This document shows positions 54,278-64,000 of a DNA stretch of 64,000 bases, in pieces. Numbering within the stretch: the first letter of the stretch is position 1; every line of letters begins with the position of its first letter. The DNA comes from Streptomyces sp. ICC1 (GTDB lineage: Bacteria; Actinomycetota; Actinomycetes; Streptomycetales; Streptomycetaceae), in contig NZ_CP030287.1 in assembly GCF_003287935.1 (NCBI RefSeq), positions 1,736,001 to 1,800,000 on the forward strand, in the 5' to 3' direction. Made by a program: the position numbers and the translations under genes. The notes beneath the pieces are model-generated. The model searched no databases. It was given only the letters and a program-made list of their open reading frames with translations, and was not told where the DNA came from.

Positions 54278-54889
54278 ATGACATCCGTCCTCGTCTGCGA
54301 CGACTCCCCGCTTGCCCGAGAGGCGCTCCGCCGCGCGGTTGCCACCGTGCCCGGCGTCGAGCGTGTGACGACGGCCGCCAACGGCGAGGAAGTCCTCCGC
54401 CGCTGGGGTGCCGACCGCTCCGACCTGATTCTGATGGATGTACGGATGCCCGGGCTCGGCGGTGTGGAGACGGTTCGCCGGCTGCTCTCGGCCGATCCCG
54501 GCGCCCGCATCATCATGCTGACGGTCGCCGAAGACCTGGACGGCGTGGCCCTCGCGGTCGCCGCCGGCGCCCGGGGCTATCTGCACAAGGACGCCTCGCG
54601 CGCCGAACTGCGGGCCACGGTCACCCAGGCCCTCGCCGACCCGACCTGGAGGCTGGCCCCGCGCCGGCTCCGCTCGGCCGAGATGGGCGCCGCGCCCACG
54701 CTCACCGCGCGCGAGATCCAGGTGCTGGAGGGCATGAGCCACGGCCGGTCCAACGCGGAGATCGGGCGCGAGCTCTTCCTCTCCGAGGACACGGTCAAGA
54801 CGCACGCCCGCCGGCTGTTCAAGAAGCTGGGCGCCTCGGACCGGGCGCACGCCGTGGCCCTCGGATTCCGCTGGGGTCTGGTCCGCTGA
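54278..54889 (+). CDS. bldM: Developmental response regulator BldM
   Basis: A 203-residue NarL-type regulator, the same length as S. coelicolor BldM. The receiver has Asp54 (LILMDVRMPG), and the LuxR-type HTH reads LTAREIQVLEGMSHGRSNAEIGRELFLSEDTVKTHARRLFKKLG. BldM activates aerial-growth genes as a homodimer and sporulation genes as a heterodimer with WhiI. The ATG at 54278 matches the known start; an upstream GTG-type extension is rejected. Confidence 0.96.
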   Translation: MTSVLVCDDSPLAREALRRAVATVPGVERVTTAANGEEVLRRWGADRSDLILMDVRMPGLGGVETVRRLLSADPGARIIMLTVAEDLDGVALAVAAGARGYLHKDASRAELRATVTQALADPTWRLAPRRLRSAEMGAAPTLTAREIQVLEGMSHGRSNAEIGRELFLSEDTVKTHARRLFKKLGASDRAHAVALGFRWGLVR

Positions 54890-55137
54890 CCGCACGACCG
54901 CCGGCCCTCACCGGCCGGCGGTGCCGCGGCCGGGCCCGGGCCGGACGGGTCCTCGCGGCGGGTCCCGGCGGCCCCGCCGACCGATCCCCCGCACCGTGGT
55001 GCGGACCGGGGATTGGCGGTGCACAATCCGGGGGACGTGTCGCTTCGCGCGCCATGCCGCATGCTTGAGGGTGTGGCGCATCCTGGAGATGTCGCCTCGG
55101 GGGCGATTCGGCCGAGCGGGAGGGGAGGGGCCAGAGC

Positions 55138-55860
55138 ATGAGTTCCGGTGCACCCACCCCGCATAACGCTTCGACGCACAACACGGACCGCAGTGCCGCG
55201 AATGCTCCGGCATCAGGGCACCATGGATTGATGCGCGAAGACGAGGCCCCGGGTTCACCCGCGGCCACAGGCCCCACCGGCACCGCCCGAGGTGGCGGCG
55301 ACGGTACCGTCGGCGCGCTCGTACGCCGTGCGGTCGAGGGCGACGAGCAGGCCACGCACGATCTGCTCGCCTTCGTGCACCCCCTCGCCATCCGCTACTG
55401 CCGCACCCGGCTCTCGCGGCTCCCGGGTGACGCTCGTCACTTCGTCGAGGACCTGGCACAGGAAGTCTGTGTCGCCGTCCTGATGGCGCTGCCGCGCTAC
55501 CGCGACACCGGCCGCCCCTTCGAGGCCTTCGTCTTCGCCATCGCCGCGCACAAGGTCGCCGACCTGCAGCGGGCCGCCATGCGGCACCCCGGCAGCACGG
55601 CCGTGCCCTCCGACGAGATGCCGGAGCGGCCCGACGACTCCCTGGGCCCCGAGGAGCGCGCGCTGCTGAGCAGCGATGCCGCCTGGGCCAAGAAGCTGCT
55701 GGCCAACCTCCCGGAGAACCAGCGGGAGCTCCTCGTGCTGCGCGTCGCCGTCGGGCTCACCGCCGAAGAGACCGGGCATCTGCTCGGCATGTCCCCCGGG
55801 GCGGTCCGGGTGGCCCAGCACCGCGCCCTCAGCCGGCTCCGCGCGCTCGCCGAGCAGTAG
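55138..55860 (+). CDS. shbA: ECF-type sigma factor ShbA
   Basis: A 240-residue sigma-70-type factor. Region 2 ([21 protein letters not shown]...[47 protein letters not shown]) and region 4 ([47 protein letters not shown]) are complete. The position between bldM and guaB is that of ShbA, which transcribes hrdB in S. griseus. ATG 55138 has GGGAGGGGAGG upstream; ATG 55231 is an alternative. Identity with ShbA rests on synteny and domain type. Confidence 0.85.
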   Translation: MSSGAPTPHNASTHNTDRSAANAPASGHHGLMREDEAPGSPAATGPTGTARGGGDGTVGALVRRAVEGDEQATHDLLAFVHPLAIRYCRTRLSRLPGDARHFVEDLAQEVCVAVLMALPRYRDTGRPFEAFVFAIAAHKVADLQRAAMRHPGSTAVPSDEMPERPDDSLGPEERALLSSDAAWAKKLLANLPENQRELLVLRVAVGLTAEETGHLLGMSPGAVRVAQHRALSRLRALAEQ

Positions 55861-55941
55861 GCCGGACGGGTGCGACGGGCCGGACCCCTGTGTACCGGTT
55901 CGGCCGCCTTCGCGTGGGTTCGCCGGGTTCATTCTTCGTAG

Positions 55942-57549
<1,608 letters not shown>

Positions 57550-57564
57550 TCCGGACATCGGTGG

Positions 57565-57592
57565 AGGGGCGGGCCCGCACGGGCCCGCCCCT
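57565..57592 (+). terminator. Terminator after guaB
   Basis: A 13-bp GC stem (AGGGGCGGGCCCG with complement) is nearly loopless as written (a few base pairs must open). It lies 15 bases after the guaB stop. Confidence 0.7.
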
Positions 57593-57731
57593 TCGGCGTG
57601 CCCGGCCCCCGCGCGGTGCTCCGGTCGTCCGTACAGCGGGGCTCAGGTCGTCCGTACAGCGGTCACCGGAACGCGAGGCGCCGGGGTTCGGGGATACTGG
57701 ACGGGCAGACCCAGAGGAAAGGCCACCACAC

Positions 57732-58856
57732 GTGACTGAGATCGAGATCGGGCGCGGCAAGCGCGGCCGCCGGGCGTACGCGTTCGATGACATCGCCATC
57801 GTCCCCAGCCGCCGGACCCGGGACCCGAAGGAGGTCTCGATCGCCTGGCAGATCGACGCCTACCGCTTCGAGCTCCCGTTCCTGGCCGCTCCCATGGACT
57901 CGGTCGTCTCCCCGCAGACCGCCATCCGCATCGGGGAGCTCGGCGGCCTCGGCGTGCTGAACCTCGAGGGCCTGTGGACCCGCTACGAGGACCCGCAGCC
58001 GCTGCTCGACGAGATCGCGGAGCTGGACGAGGAGACCGCCACCCGCCGTCTCCAGGAGATCTACGCGGCTCCGATCCAGGCGGACCTGATCCGCCGGCGG
58101 ATCAAGGAGGTGCGCGACTCCGGTGTCGTCACCGCCGCCGCGCTCTCCCCGCAGCGCACGGCCGAGTTCTCCAAGGTCGTCGTCGACGCGGGCGTGGACA
58201 TCTTCGTGATCCGCGGCACCACCGTGTCGGCGGAGCACGTCTCCGGCGCCGCCGAGCCGCTGAACCTCAAGCAGTTCATCTACGAGCTCGACGTCCCGGT
58301 CATCGTGGGCGGCTGCGCCACCTACACCGCGGCCCTGCACCTGATGCGCACCGGCGCGGCCGGCGTGCTGGTCGGCTTCGGCGGCGGCGCCGCGCACACC
58401 ACGCGCAACGTGCTGGGCATCCAGGTCCCGATGGCCACCGCCGTCGCCGACGTGGCCGCGGCCCGCCGCGACTACATGGACGAGTCCGGCGGCCGCTACG
58501 TGCACGTCATCGCCGACGGCGGCGTGGGCTGGTCCGGCGACGTCCCGAAGGCCGTCGCCTGCGGCGCCGACGCCGTGATGATCGGCTCCCCGCTGGCCCG
58601 TGCCACCGACGCGCCCGGCAAGGGCAACCACTGGGGCATGGAGGCCGTCCACGAGGACGTGCCGCGCGGCAAGAAGGTCGACCTCGGCACGGTCGGCACC
58701 ACCGAGGAGATCCTCACCGGCCCGTCGCACTCCCCGGACGGCTCGATGAACATCTTCGGCGCGCTGCGCCGCTCGATGGCCACCACCGGCTACAGCGAGC
58801 TCAAGGAGTTCCAGCGGGTCGAGGTCACCGTCGCGGACTCCCAGCACCGCCGCTGA
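57732..58856 (+). CDS. guaB3: GuaB3-type IMP dehydrogenase-related protein
   Basis: A 374-residue (beta/alpha)8 barrel related to IMP dehydrogenase (YAFDDIAIVPSRRTRDPKEV, LAAPMDSVVSPQTAIRIGELGGLGVLN, ADGGVGWSGDVPKAVACGADAVMIGSPLARA). It lacks the CBS modules, and the loop that holds the catalytic Cys in GuaB reads GFGGGAAHTTR, with His222 at that position. This is the actinobacterial GuaB3 group found next to guaB. Its reaction is not established from sequence. The GTG at 57732 follows AGGAAAGG. Confidence 0.85.
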   Translation: MTEIEIGRGKRGRRAYAFDDIAIVPSRRTRDPKEVSIAWQIDAYRFELPFLAAPMDSVVSPQTAIRIGELGGLGVLNLEGLWTRYEDPQPLLDEIAELDEETATRRLQEIYAAPIQADLIRRRIKEVRDSGVVTAAALSPQRTAEFSKVVVDAGVDIFVIRGTTVSAEHVSGAAEPLNLKQFIYELDVPVIVGGCATYTAALHLMRTGAAGVLVGFGGGAAHTTRNVLGIQVPMATAVADVAAARRDYMDESGGRYVHVIADGGVGWSGDVPKAVACGADAVMIGSPLARATDAPGKGNHWGMEAVHEDVPRGKKVDLGTVGTTEEILTGPSHSPDGSMNIFGALRRSMATTGYSELKEFQRVEVTVADSQHRR

Positions 58857-58873
58857 CCGCTCTCGCAACCGCG

Positions 58874-58917
58874 TGCCGGAGGGCCGGCGCCCCGCTCGGG
58901 GTGCCGGCCCTCCGGCA
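58874..58917. terminator. Terminator between guaB3 and the M16 gene
   Basis: TGCCGGAGGGCCGGC and its complement enclose a 14-base loop. The stem is perfect over 15 bp and lies between convergent genes. Confidence 0.78.
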
Positions 58918-58926
58918 TGCCCGGGC

Positions 58927-60538
58927 TCAGCCCCGGCGTCTGACCGCGCGGATGCTGAGCAGGGCGCGGAGCGTCACGCCCCCGATCACGGCCGCCACCG
59001 CCCCGATGCCGCCGACGAGCGTCCAGTCGGCGCCCGCGGGGCCGTGGCCTTGGAGTTCCACCCGGAGGATGAAGAGGGCGTACAGGGCCAGGGCCACGGA
59101 GAACGCCACCCAGAGCCCGATGTGCGGGGCCAGCGACGAGAGCTCGGCCCGTTTTCCGGCGGGCCGCGGGATCTGCTCGGGGGCGCGCGGCGGCATCCGG
59201 ACCACGGCCGCCGCGGGCACCCCCGCGTCCAGCGGGCCCAGATCGGCCTCCGTGATCCTGAAGAGGGTGGGTTCGACGGCGAGGCTGAAACCGTCGTCTC
59301 CGACGAGGGCGCGTCCGCCGTCGGGGAAGACCCGCATCAGCACGCAGTCCTCGTAGCGGATCGTGACCGGGCCGTCCGTGCCCGCCAGGCTGATCCCCTC
59401 CCGCGCGACCACGAGCGAGACGAGGCCGTCACCGCGCATCGGGAAGCGGCGGCCTTCGAGGAGCTCGGCGGAACCCTGCGGCGCGAGGGCCAGGCCCGCC
59501 CAGTCCAGGTCCCGGCGCGGCACCTGCACCAGCGCGTCCGCCCACACCTCCTCGGCCACCCGGCGCAGGTCCCCGGTGGTGACCGCCTCGATCTCGATCC
59601 GGAGCTCCTTCTCCGTCGGCGCGCAGCGGCCCATGAGCAGGTCCAGGGCGTGCGCGGGCAGCATCGCGGCGGCCACGTCCGGCAGGTCGAACTGCGCGAG
59701 CGCGGTGGCCCGTACGGAGTCCAGGTCGGCCTGGGAGATCCGGCCGGCCCGCAGGGCCGCGAGGACGTCGACGATTCCGCCGGCCACCGCGTCCTGCTTC
59801 TGCGGCAGGGCGTCGGCGAAGGCGGTGAGCGTGGCGCACTCGCCGTCGCGGGTCGTGTAGTCGGCCGTCGCCGTGTAGGAGTAGCCGCCCTTCAGCCGCA
59901 GCGAGCGGAACAGCTCCTTGCCGAGCAGGTCGGCGAAGAGGACGGCTTCGGTGGAGCGCGGCAGCACGGCGGTCAGGACCACCGCGCCGTCCTCCCCGGG
60001 GGAGGTCGAGGCGCAGCCCCTCGGGGACCGTGTCGCTGGTGATCCACAGGACGGCGTTCTCGCGGGTGAACCACTCCTCGGCCCAGCCGCGCACGGCCTC
60101 CTCGGTCAGGGCGTGCAGCCCGGCCTCCGGGTAGCTCGTCAGACCGTACGACTGGGCGCCGTAGCGCCAGATGGCCGGGTGGTGGCCCGGCCGGCGGCCG
60201 CGGCCGGCCGCCTCGGTGCGCAGGATCTCCTTCTCGGTCTCCAGCCGCTCCATCGGGAGGTCGCGCAGGGCGGAACAGACGCCGTTCAGGTACTCGACCA
60301 CGTCCCCGGCGGTGCCGGTGACGTGGAAGTGCGTGTGGGCGGCGGCGGTGGCGCCGTTGTAGTGCAGGTCGCCGAGGCCGTGGCGGTACAGGGCGAGGTG
60401 CTCGACGAGATGGGTGATCCCGCCGCTCGCGAGGGTCTCGTCGGCGCGCCCGACGCGGAAGAGCAGCCCGGCGGTGACCGGGCCGGGCCGGTGGGCGAGG
60501 ACCGTGCGGACGCCGTCGACGGAGGTTTCGGTGATCAT
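58927..60538 (-). pseudogene. M16 zinc peptidase-like gene with a frameshift
   Basis: From the ATG at 60538 the frame encodes an M16 peptidase N-half with the inverted zinc motif HLVEH (43-47) and the downstream Glu in ETEKEILRTEA. Near residue 180 (about 60000) it runs out of frame at a CCCCCGGGG run. The neighbouring frame continues sensibly (EDGAVVLTAVLPRSTEAVLFADLLGKELF...GGYSYTATADY) to the second M16 half and two C-terminal membrane segments (LWVAFSVALALYALFIL, LVGGIGAVAAVIGGVTL). Removing one base joins the halves. It is either a decayed gene or a sequencing error. Confidence 0.75.
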
Positions 60539-61497
60539 GCCGCTCCCCGGCCCAGGGCGATCTCGCGGTGCCGGGCGAACTCGGCGACCGGGTCGCTGTC
60601 GAGGTACTCCCACGGGAAGGCGCTCATCCGGTTGCCGAGGGCGCGGAAGTGCGGAGCGGCTTCGCGCCAGCGGCTCGCCAGGCAGTGCACGGCGGCGAAC
60701 ACGCCGTGGGCGGCGATGGCGTGGTGGCGCTCGGAGTCGAAGTCCGGGTGCAGGACGGACGCGGCCGCGGCCCGCTCCAGCTCGGTGCGCCGGGCCGGGT
60801 CCTCGACGTGGTCCTCGGCCTCGTCCGGGTCGGTCCCCGCGAGTTCGAGCCAGCGCTCCAACTGGACGACGGCGCCGAGCACGGCGGCGGGGGAGCCGGG
60901 CCGGGAGCGCCGTGCGCAGTCGTCGGCGAAGCTCTGGGCCGCCTCCCAGCTGCCGCCCCATTTGGGGCAGAGCTGCTGGAGCAGCTGCTGCTGGCCCGCG
61001 TGGTGGTGGGGGTGGTGCTCGGCGAGCCGGTCGTAGCGGCGCCGGGTCTCGCTCTGGCCGAGTTCCAGCCCGCGCGCGGTGATCACCCGGAGGTGCCAGG
61101 CGAGGGCGTACTCCGGGTGCTCGGCGCAGACCCCGATGAGCAGGCCCTCCGCGCGCAGCAGGTGGGAACGGAAATCCGCGGCCCGGCCGGCCGCCGTGCC
61201 CGCGGCCCGGGCGCCGGTGCGGATCTCCCAGCCCGTGGTCACGAGCCGGTCGGCGTACAGGGTCCGGGCCAGGGGGTCGTGCGGCAGCTCCTCGACGGTC
61301 CGCCGCAGGAACTCCTCGCTCCCGGGCGTCGAGGCGACGACCCGGCAGGCGAGGGTGCGGTCGTCCTCGTCGGACACCGTCTCGAAGGCGGCGGCGAGGG
61401 ACTCCCCGGCCAGGGTCGCCGCGCGCAGCGGCGCGAGCGCCGGGATCGCGAGAGCGGGGTCGAGGAGGGGCCGATCGTACGGCGCGGTGGCAGGCAC
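60535..61497 (-). CDS. Helical repeat protein of unknown function
   Basis: A 320-residue soluble protein from the ATG at 61497. It is mostly helical, with TPR-like pairs (EEFLRRTVEELPHDPLARTLYADRLV, LLIGVCAEHPEYALAWHLRVITARGLEL) and a His-rich segment (RLAEHHPHHHAG). The stop overlaps the start of the M16 gene (ATGA at 60535-60538), so the two are translationally coupled and probably work together. No family named. Confidence 0.7.
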   Translation of the reverse strand: MPATAPYDRPLLDPALAIPALAPLRAATLAGESLAAAFETVSDEDDRTLACRVVASTPGSEEFLRRTVEELPHDPLARTLYADRLVTTGWEIRTGARAAGTAAGRAADFRSHLLRAEGLLIGVCAEHPEYALAWHLRVITARGLELGQSETRRRYDRLAEHHPHHHAGQQQLLQQLCPKWGGSWEAAQSFADDCARRSRPGSPAAVLGAVVQLERWLELAGTDPDEAEDHVEDPARRTELERAAAASVLHPDFDSERHHAIAAHGVFAAVHCLASRWREAAPHFRALGNRMSAFPWEYLDSDPVAEFARHREIALGRGAA

Positions 61498-61727
61498 TGA
61501 TGGATCATAGGAGCGTTTCGCTCCGTTGCAACAGGGAATACCGATCTCCGTTTGGCAGAGTCTCGGATTACATATTTCCTGTTCAGGGCCTTATTCGGGG
61601 TGAAGTGGACAGAATTGCTCCACCGTTGGTTGTTGCCTTGAGGCGGAGGTCCGGGCGGCAGGCCGGCCCGCTGTCACGGGCTCGGCTGCCGGGGGCGGGG
61701 CCGGGGGCGGTGGGGCGAGGGGCCGCC
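61498..61727. other. Intergenic region, AT-richer core
   Basis: A 230-bp region between two minus-strand genes. A stretch around 61540-61600 is clearly less GC-rich (ACATATTTCCTGTTC) and is the probable promoter area of the helical-repeat gene. No hairpin or small gene is convincing. Confidence 0.4.
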
Positions 61728-62273
61728 TCAGTCGCCGATCTTCTTGGCGGAGCCGAATCCGGTGAACGCGCCGAGGGCCAGGAAGAGGACGCTCATGACG
61801 TCCGCCTCTTCCTTCCAGATGTCGACCAGGCCGGACACGCCGACCGTGCTCAGCACGTCGCCCAGGCCGACGCCGGCGGCACCGGCCAGCGCGAGCGCGT
61901 AGAAGAACAGCTCGCCGAGGAAGACGGAGACGACGGCGAAGACCGCGCCGACGACCGGCAGGACCGGGTTGCGGCCGCCGAGCTTGCCCGCGGCGAAACC
62001 GACGAGGGCGCCGACGCCGACCGCCGCGTAGCCGATCTCGCGCTCGATGGCGTTCATGATGCCGCCGTACGCCGCGGCCGCGGCCAGGGCGGCGACGAGC
62101 GCGGCGACGATGCCGAGACCCACGTTGCCGGTGCGCACCGCGACCGGGGCCGGGCCCGGGACCAGGAAGTCGGCACCGGACGGGGCCGGGTGGCCGAGCG
62201 GGGCCGGGGCGGCCGCGGCGTCGGTCGAGGGCGTGGCGGACTCGGGCGCGGGCGGCTGGAACTGCTGGCTCAT
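61728..62273 (-). CDS. Membrane protein with Pro/Ala-rich N-terminus
   Basis: A 181-residue protein from the ATG at 62273 (MSQQFQPPAPESATPS), which follows a GGGGGGATTTCTCC leader. After 40 Pro/Ala residues come four membrane segments (GLGIVAALVAALAAAAAYGGI, IGYAAVGVGALVGFAAGKL, PVLPVVGAVFAVVSVFLGELFFYALALAG, MSVLFLALGAFTGFGSA). The family is not recognised. Confidence 0.7.
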   Translation of the reverse strand: MSQQFQPPAPESATPSTDAAAAPAPLGHPAPSGADFLVPGPAPVAVRTGNVGLGIVAALVAALAAAAAYGGIMNAIEREIGYAAVGVGALVGFAAGKLGGRNPVLPVVGAVFAVVSVFLGELFFYALALAGAAGVGLGDVLSTVGVSGLVDIWKEEADVMSVLFLALGAFTGFGSAKKIGD

Positions 62274-62432
62274 GGAGAAATCCCCCCCAGGGATTTTGGG
62301 GCGCACGGATGCCCGCATGTGTGTACGTGTGTACGCGGGACGTATGCGCGAGATAAGTCGCCGCAGGCTAGCACCAGCCCGTGACATCCGTGGAGGGGGT
62401 TTCGGCCGCCCGGACCGGCCCTGTGGATCGGG

Positions 62433-63662
62433 CTACAACCGGTGCGCGGTGCCCACCGGGCTGGCACCGCGGGTGTCCAGCAGCAACTGGGCTTTCACCG
62501 CCAGGCCTTGCAGGTCGTACGTGCGGTGGTGCTGGAGCAGGATCGTCAGGTCGGCGTTGGCCGCGGCCTCGTACAGGGATTCGGCGCGGGGGACCGGCTG
62601 GTCCCTGACGCGCCATCCGCCGATGTACGGGTCGTGGTAGCTGACCAGCGCCCCGAGGTCGAGGAGCCGGCTGGCGATCTCGCGTGCCGGTGAGCCCTCC
62701 TGGTCGGCGAGGTCCGGCTTGTAGGTGACGCCCAGGAGCAGTACGCGAGCCCCGCGGGCGGACTTGCCGTGCTCGTTGAGCAGGGTGGCGCTGCGCTGGA
62801 TGACGTACTGGGGCATCCGGTTGTTGATCTCCTGCGCCAGGCCGATCATGCGCAGCGGGTGGCCCGGGGTGCGGGTGGTGTGGGGGAGGTAGTTGGGGTC
62901 GAGCGGGACGCCGTGCCCGCCGACTCCGGGGCCGGGCCGGAAGGCCTGGAACCCGTACGGCTTGGTCTCGGCGCACCGGATGACGTCCCACAGGTCCACG
63001 CCGAGGTCGTGGCACAGGACCGCCATCTCGTTCATGAGGGCGATGTTGACGTGCCGGTAGTTCGTTTCGAGGAGCTGGACCGTCTCGGCCTCACGCAGGC
63101 CGCGGGCGCGTACCACCTTCTCGGTGAGGCGGGCGTAGAAGGCGTGCGCGGACTCGGTGCAGGCGGGGGTGAGGCCGCCGATGACCTTGGGGGTGTTGGA
63201 GATGCCGTGCGTGCGGTTGCCGGGGTCGAGGCGGCTGGGGGAGTAGGCGAGGTGGAAGTCCCGCCCGGCGCGCAGCCCGGAGCCCGATTCGAGGATCGGG
63301 CGCAGGTAGTCCTCGGTGACGCCCGGGTGGGCGGCCGATTCGAGGATGACGGTGGTGTGCGGGCGCAGCCGGGCGGCGAGCGTGCGGCCCGCCTCGCCGA
63401 CCGCGGACAGGTCGAGTGCGCGGTCCGCGCCGAGCTGGGTGGGGGCGCAGATGACGGCGGTGCGGACCCGGCCGAGTTCGGCGGGGTTGGTGGTGACCCG
63501 GAAGCCGGCCGCCGACATGCGGCGGATCTCGGCGGCGGTGAGGGTGGAGTCCGTCGCCGGACCGCTGTCGTAGCCGACCGTCTCGATCCCGGCGGCCACG
63601 GCTGCCTGGGCGAGCGGGAGGCCGAGATGGCCGAGTCCGATGACGGCGAGATCTGCGGGCAT
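62433..63662 (-). CDS. Nucleotide-sugar dehydrogenase-like protein without catalytic Cys
   Basis: A 409-residue UDP-glucose/UDP-ManNAc dehydrogenase-family protein. The N-terminal NAD domain has VIGLGHLGLPLAQAAVAAG; the middle has LVETNYRHVNIALMNEMA-type helices; the C-terminal domain has LLGVTYKPDLADQEGSPAREI. In the family the active-site loop is GPGVGGHC; here it is GPGVGGHG, with Gly251 replacing the thiol that forms the thiohemiacetal. Oxidation to a uronic acid by the usual route is therefore unlikely. The ATG at 63662 is chosen; ATG 63692 is possible. Confidence 0.85.
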   Translation of the reverse strand: MPADLAVIGLGHLGLPLAQAAVAAGIETVGYDSGPATDSTLTAAEIRRMSAAGFRVTTNPAELGRVRTAVICAPTQLGADRALDLSAVGEAGRTLAARLRPHTTVILESAAHPGVTEDYLRPILESGSGLRAGRDFHLAYSPSRLDPGNRTHGISNTPKVIGGLTPACTESAHAFYARLTEKVVRARGLREAETVQLLETNYRHVNIALMNEMAVLCHDLGVDLWDVIRCAETKPYGFQAFRPGPGVGGHGVPLDPNYLPHTTRTPGHPLRMIGLAQEINNRMPQYVIQRSATLLNEHGKSARGARVLLLGVTYKPDLADQEGSPAREIASRLLDLGALVSYHDPYIGGWRVRDQPVPRAESLYEAAANADLTILLQHHRTYDLQGLAVKAQLLLDTRGASPVGTAHRL

Positions 63663-63941
63663 GGGGGTGCCGTCCCTTCCCTTCCCTGACATGCATGAGG
63701 GGGCGGAGCGCGCAAGTCCTGTGGAGGAGGAGAGCTGGCGCAATGTCAGACTAGGCGTATATATGACAGATATGTCGCATTCGGGGCTGATGGCCGTCGT
63801 CGTGTTATCCACAGGCGGTGGCTGATGCGCGTGCGGCCGGTCAGAATCATGAACGGGCGATGTGAGCGGGATCACCCACGACGGGTGGGATGACCGCATA
63901 GGGCGGACGCGGCGACCCGCGTCTACGGGAGGCAGGCAGCC

Positions 63942-64000
63942 GTGAGTACTGGGGCAGGGACAGGGGCAGGGACGGGCGCGGGTACGGGTACGGGTACGGG
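63942..64000 (+). CDS. Start of a gene running off the window
   Basis: A GTG at 63942 has GGGAGGCAGGCAGCC upstream. The visible 19 codons read Ser-Thr then Gly-Ala/Gly-Thr repeats coded by GGGGCAGGGACA and GGTACG units. Too short to identify. The divergent spacing to the dehydrogenase (279 bp) suits two promoters. Confidence 0.5.
   Translation, partial: MSTGAGTGAGTGAGTGTGT

Overview
The window is from a Streptomyces chromosome. The evidence is very high GC with strong third-position GC, the whiD-bldM-shbA-guaB neighbourhood, a groES-groEL1 operon behind two CIRCE operators, many GTG starts, and many 4-base stop/start overlaps.

Region by region. At 1-2958 is the end of a [NiFe]-hydrogenase maturation operon (hypF 3' end, hypC, hypD, hypE). 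At 3.0-16.9 kb is accessory sequence: hydrophilic small proteins, a lipoprotein, a PKD/beta-repeat secreted protein, an unrecognised helical protein with a small partner, a KamA-like radical SAM enzyme, a RelE-like toxin behind a frame-broken antitoxin, a deaminase/F420-type oxidoreductase pair with a divergent Lrp regulator, a PKD remnant, a methyltransferase and an MFS exporter. At 17-27.8 kb are two PP2C phosphatases, a cold-shock-like protein, an AraC regulator, a phospholipase-D family enzyme, a DUF4236 protein, a GH13 glucosidase, and two genes that both lost their 5' ends at one junction near 27.0 kb.

At 27.9-38.3 kb is a conserved envelope and translation block: glmS, acpS, nnr, alr, a hydrolase, then the t6A genes tsaE, tsaB, tsaD with rimI. 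An L,D-transpeptidase-like gene without its cysteine lies in reverse orientation inside it. At 38.3-47.3 kb are a membrane protein, a methyltransferase, two tandem lipoprotein polysaccharide deacetylases, a SEDS (FtsW/RodA) protein, an LCP ligase-type protein and an OmpR-type two-component system. At 47.7-50 kb is groES-groEL1. At 50-53.3 kb are assorted enzymes and a LysR regulator. At 53.5-58.9 kb is the developmental/GMP block whiD, bldM, shbA, guaB and a guaB3-type gene. At 58.9-64 kb are a frameshifted M16 peptidase, unknown proteins, and a nucleotide-sugar dehydrogenase lacking its catalytic cysteine.

The most unusual signal is a non-coding repeat family of three copies (165, 51 and 165 bp). 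It has inverted ends and a CTAG at each outer edge, and each copy sits exactly on the TAG stop codon of a gene. One copy splits a response regulator from its kinase and appears to have removed the kinase's original start codon. Several proteins keep a recognisable fold but lack the catalytic residue, and at least two genes are frame-broken at short G/C runs, which could be real or sequencing errors.
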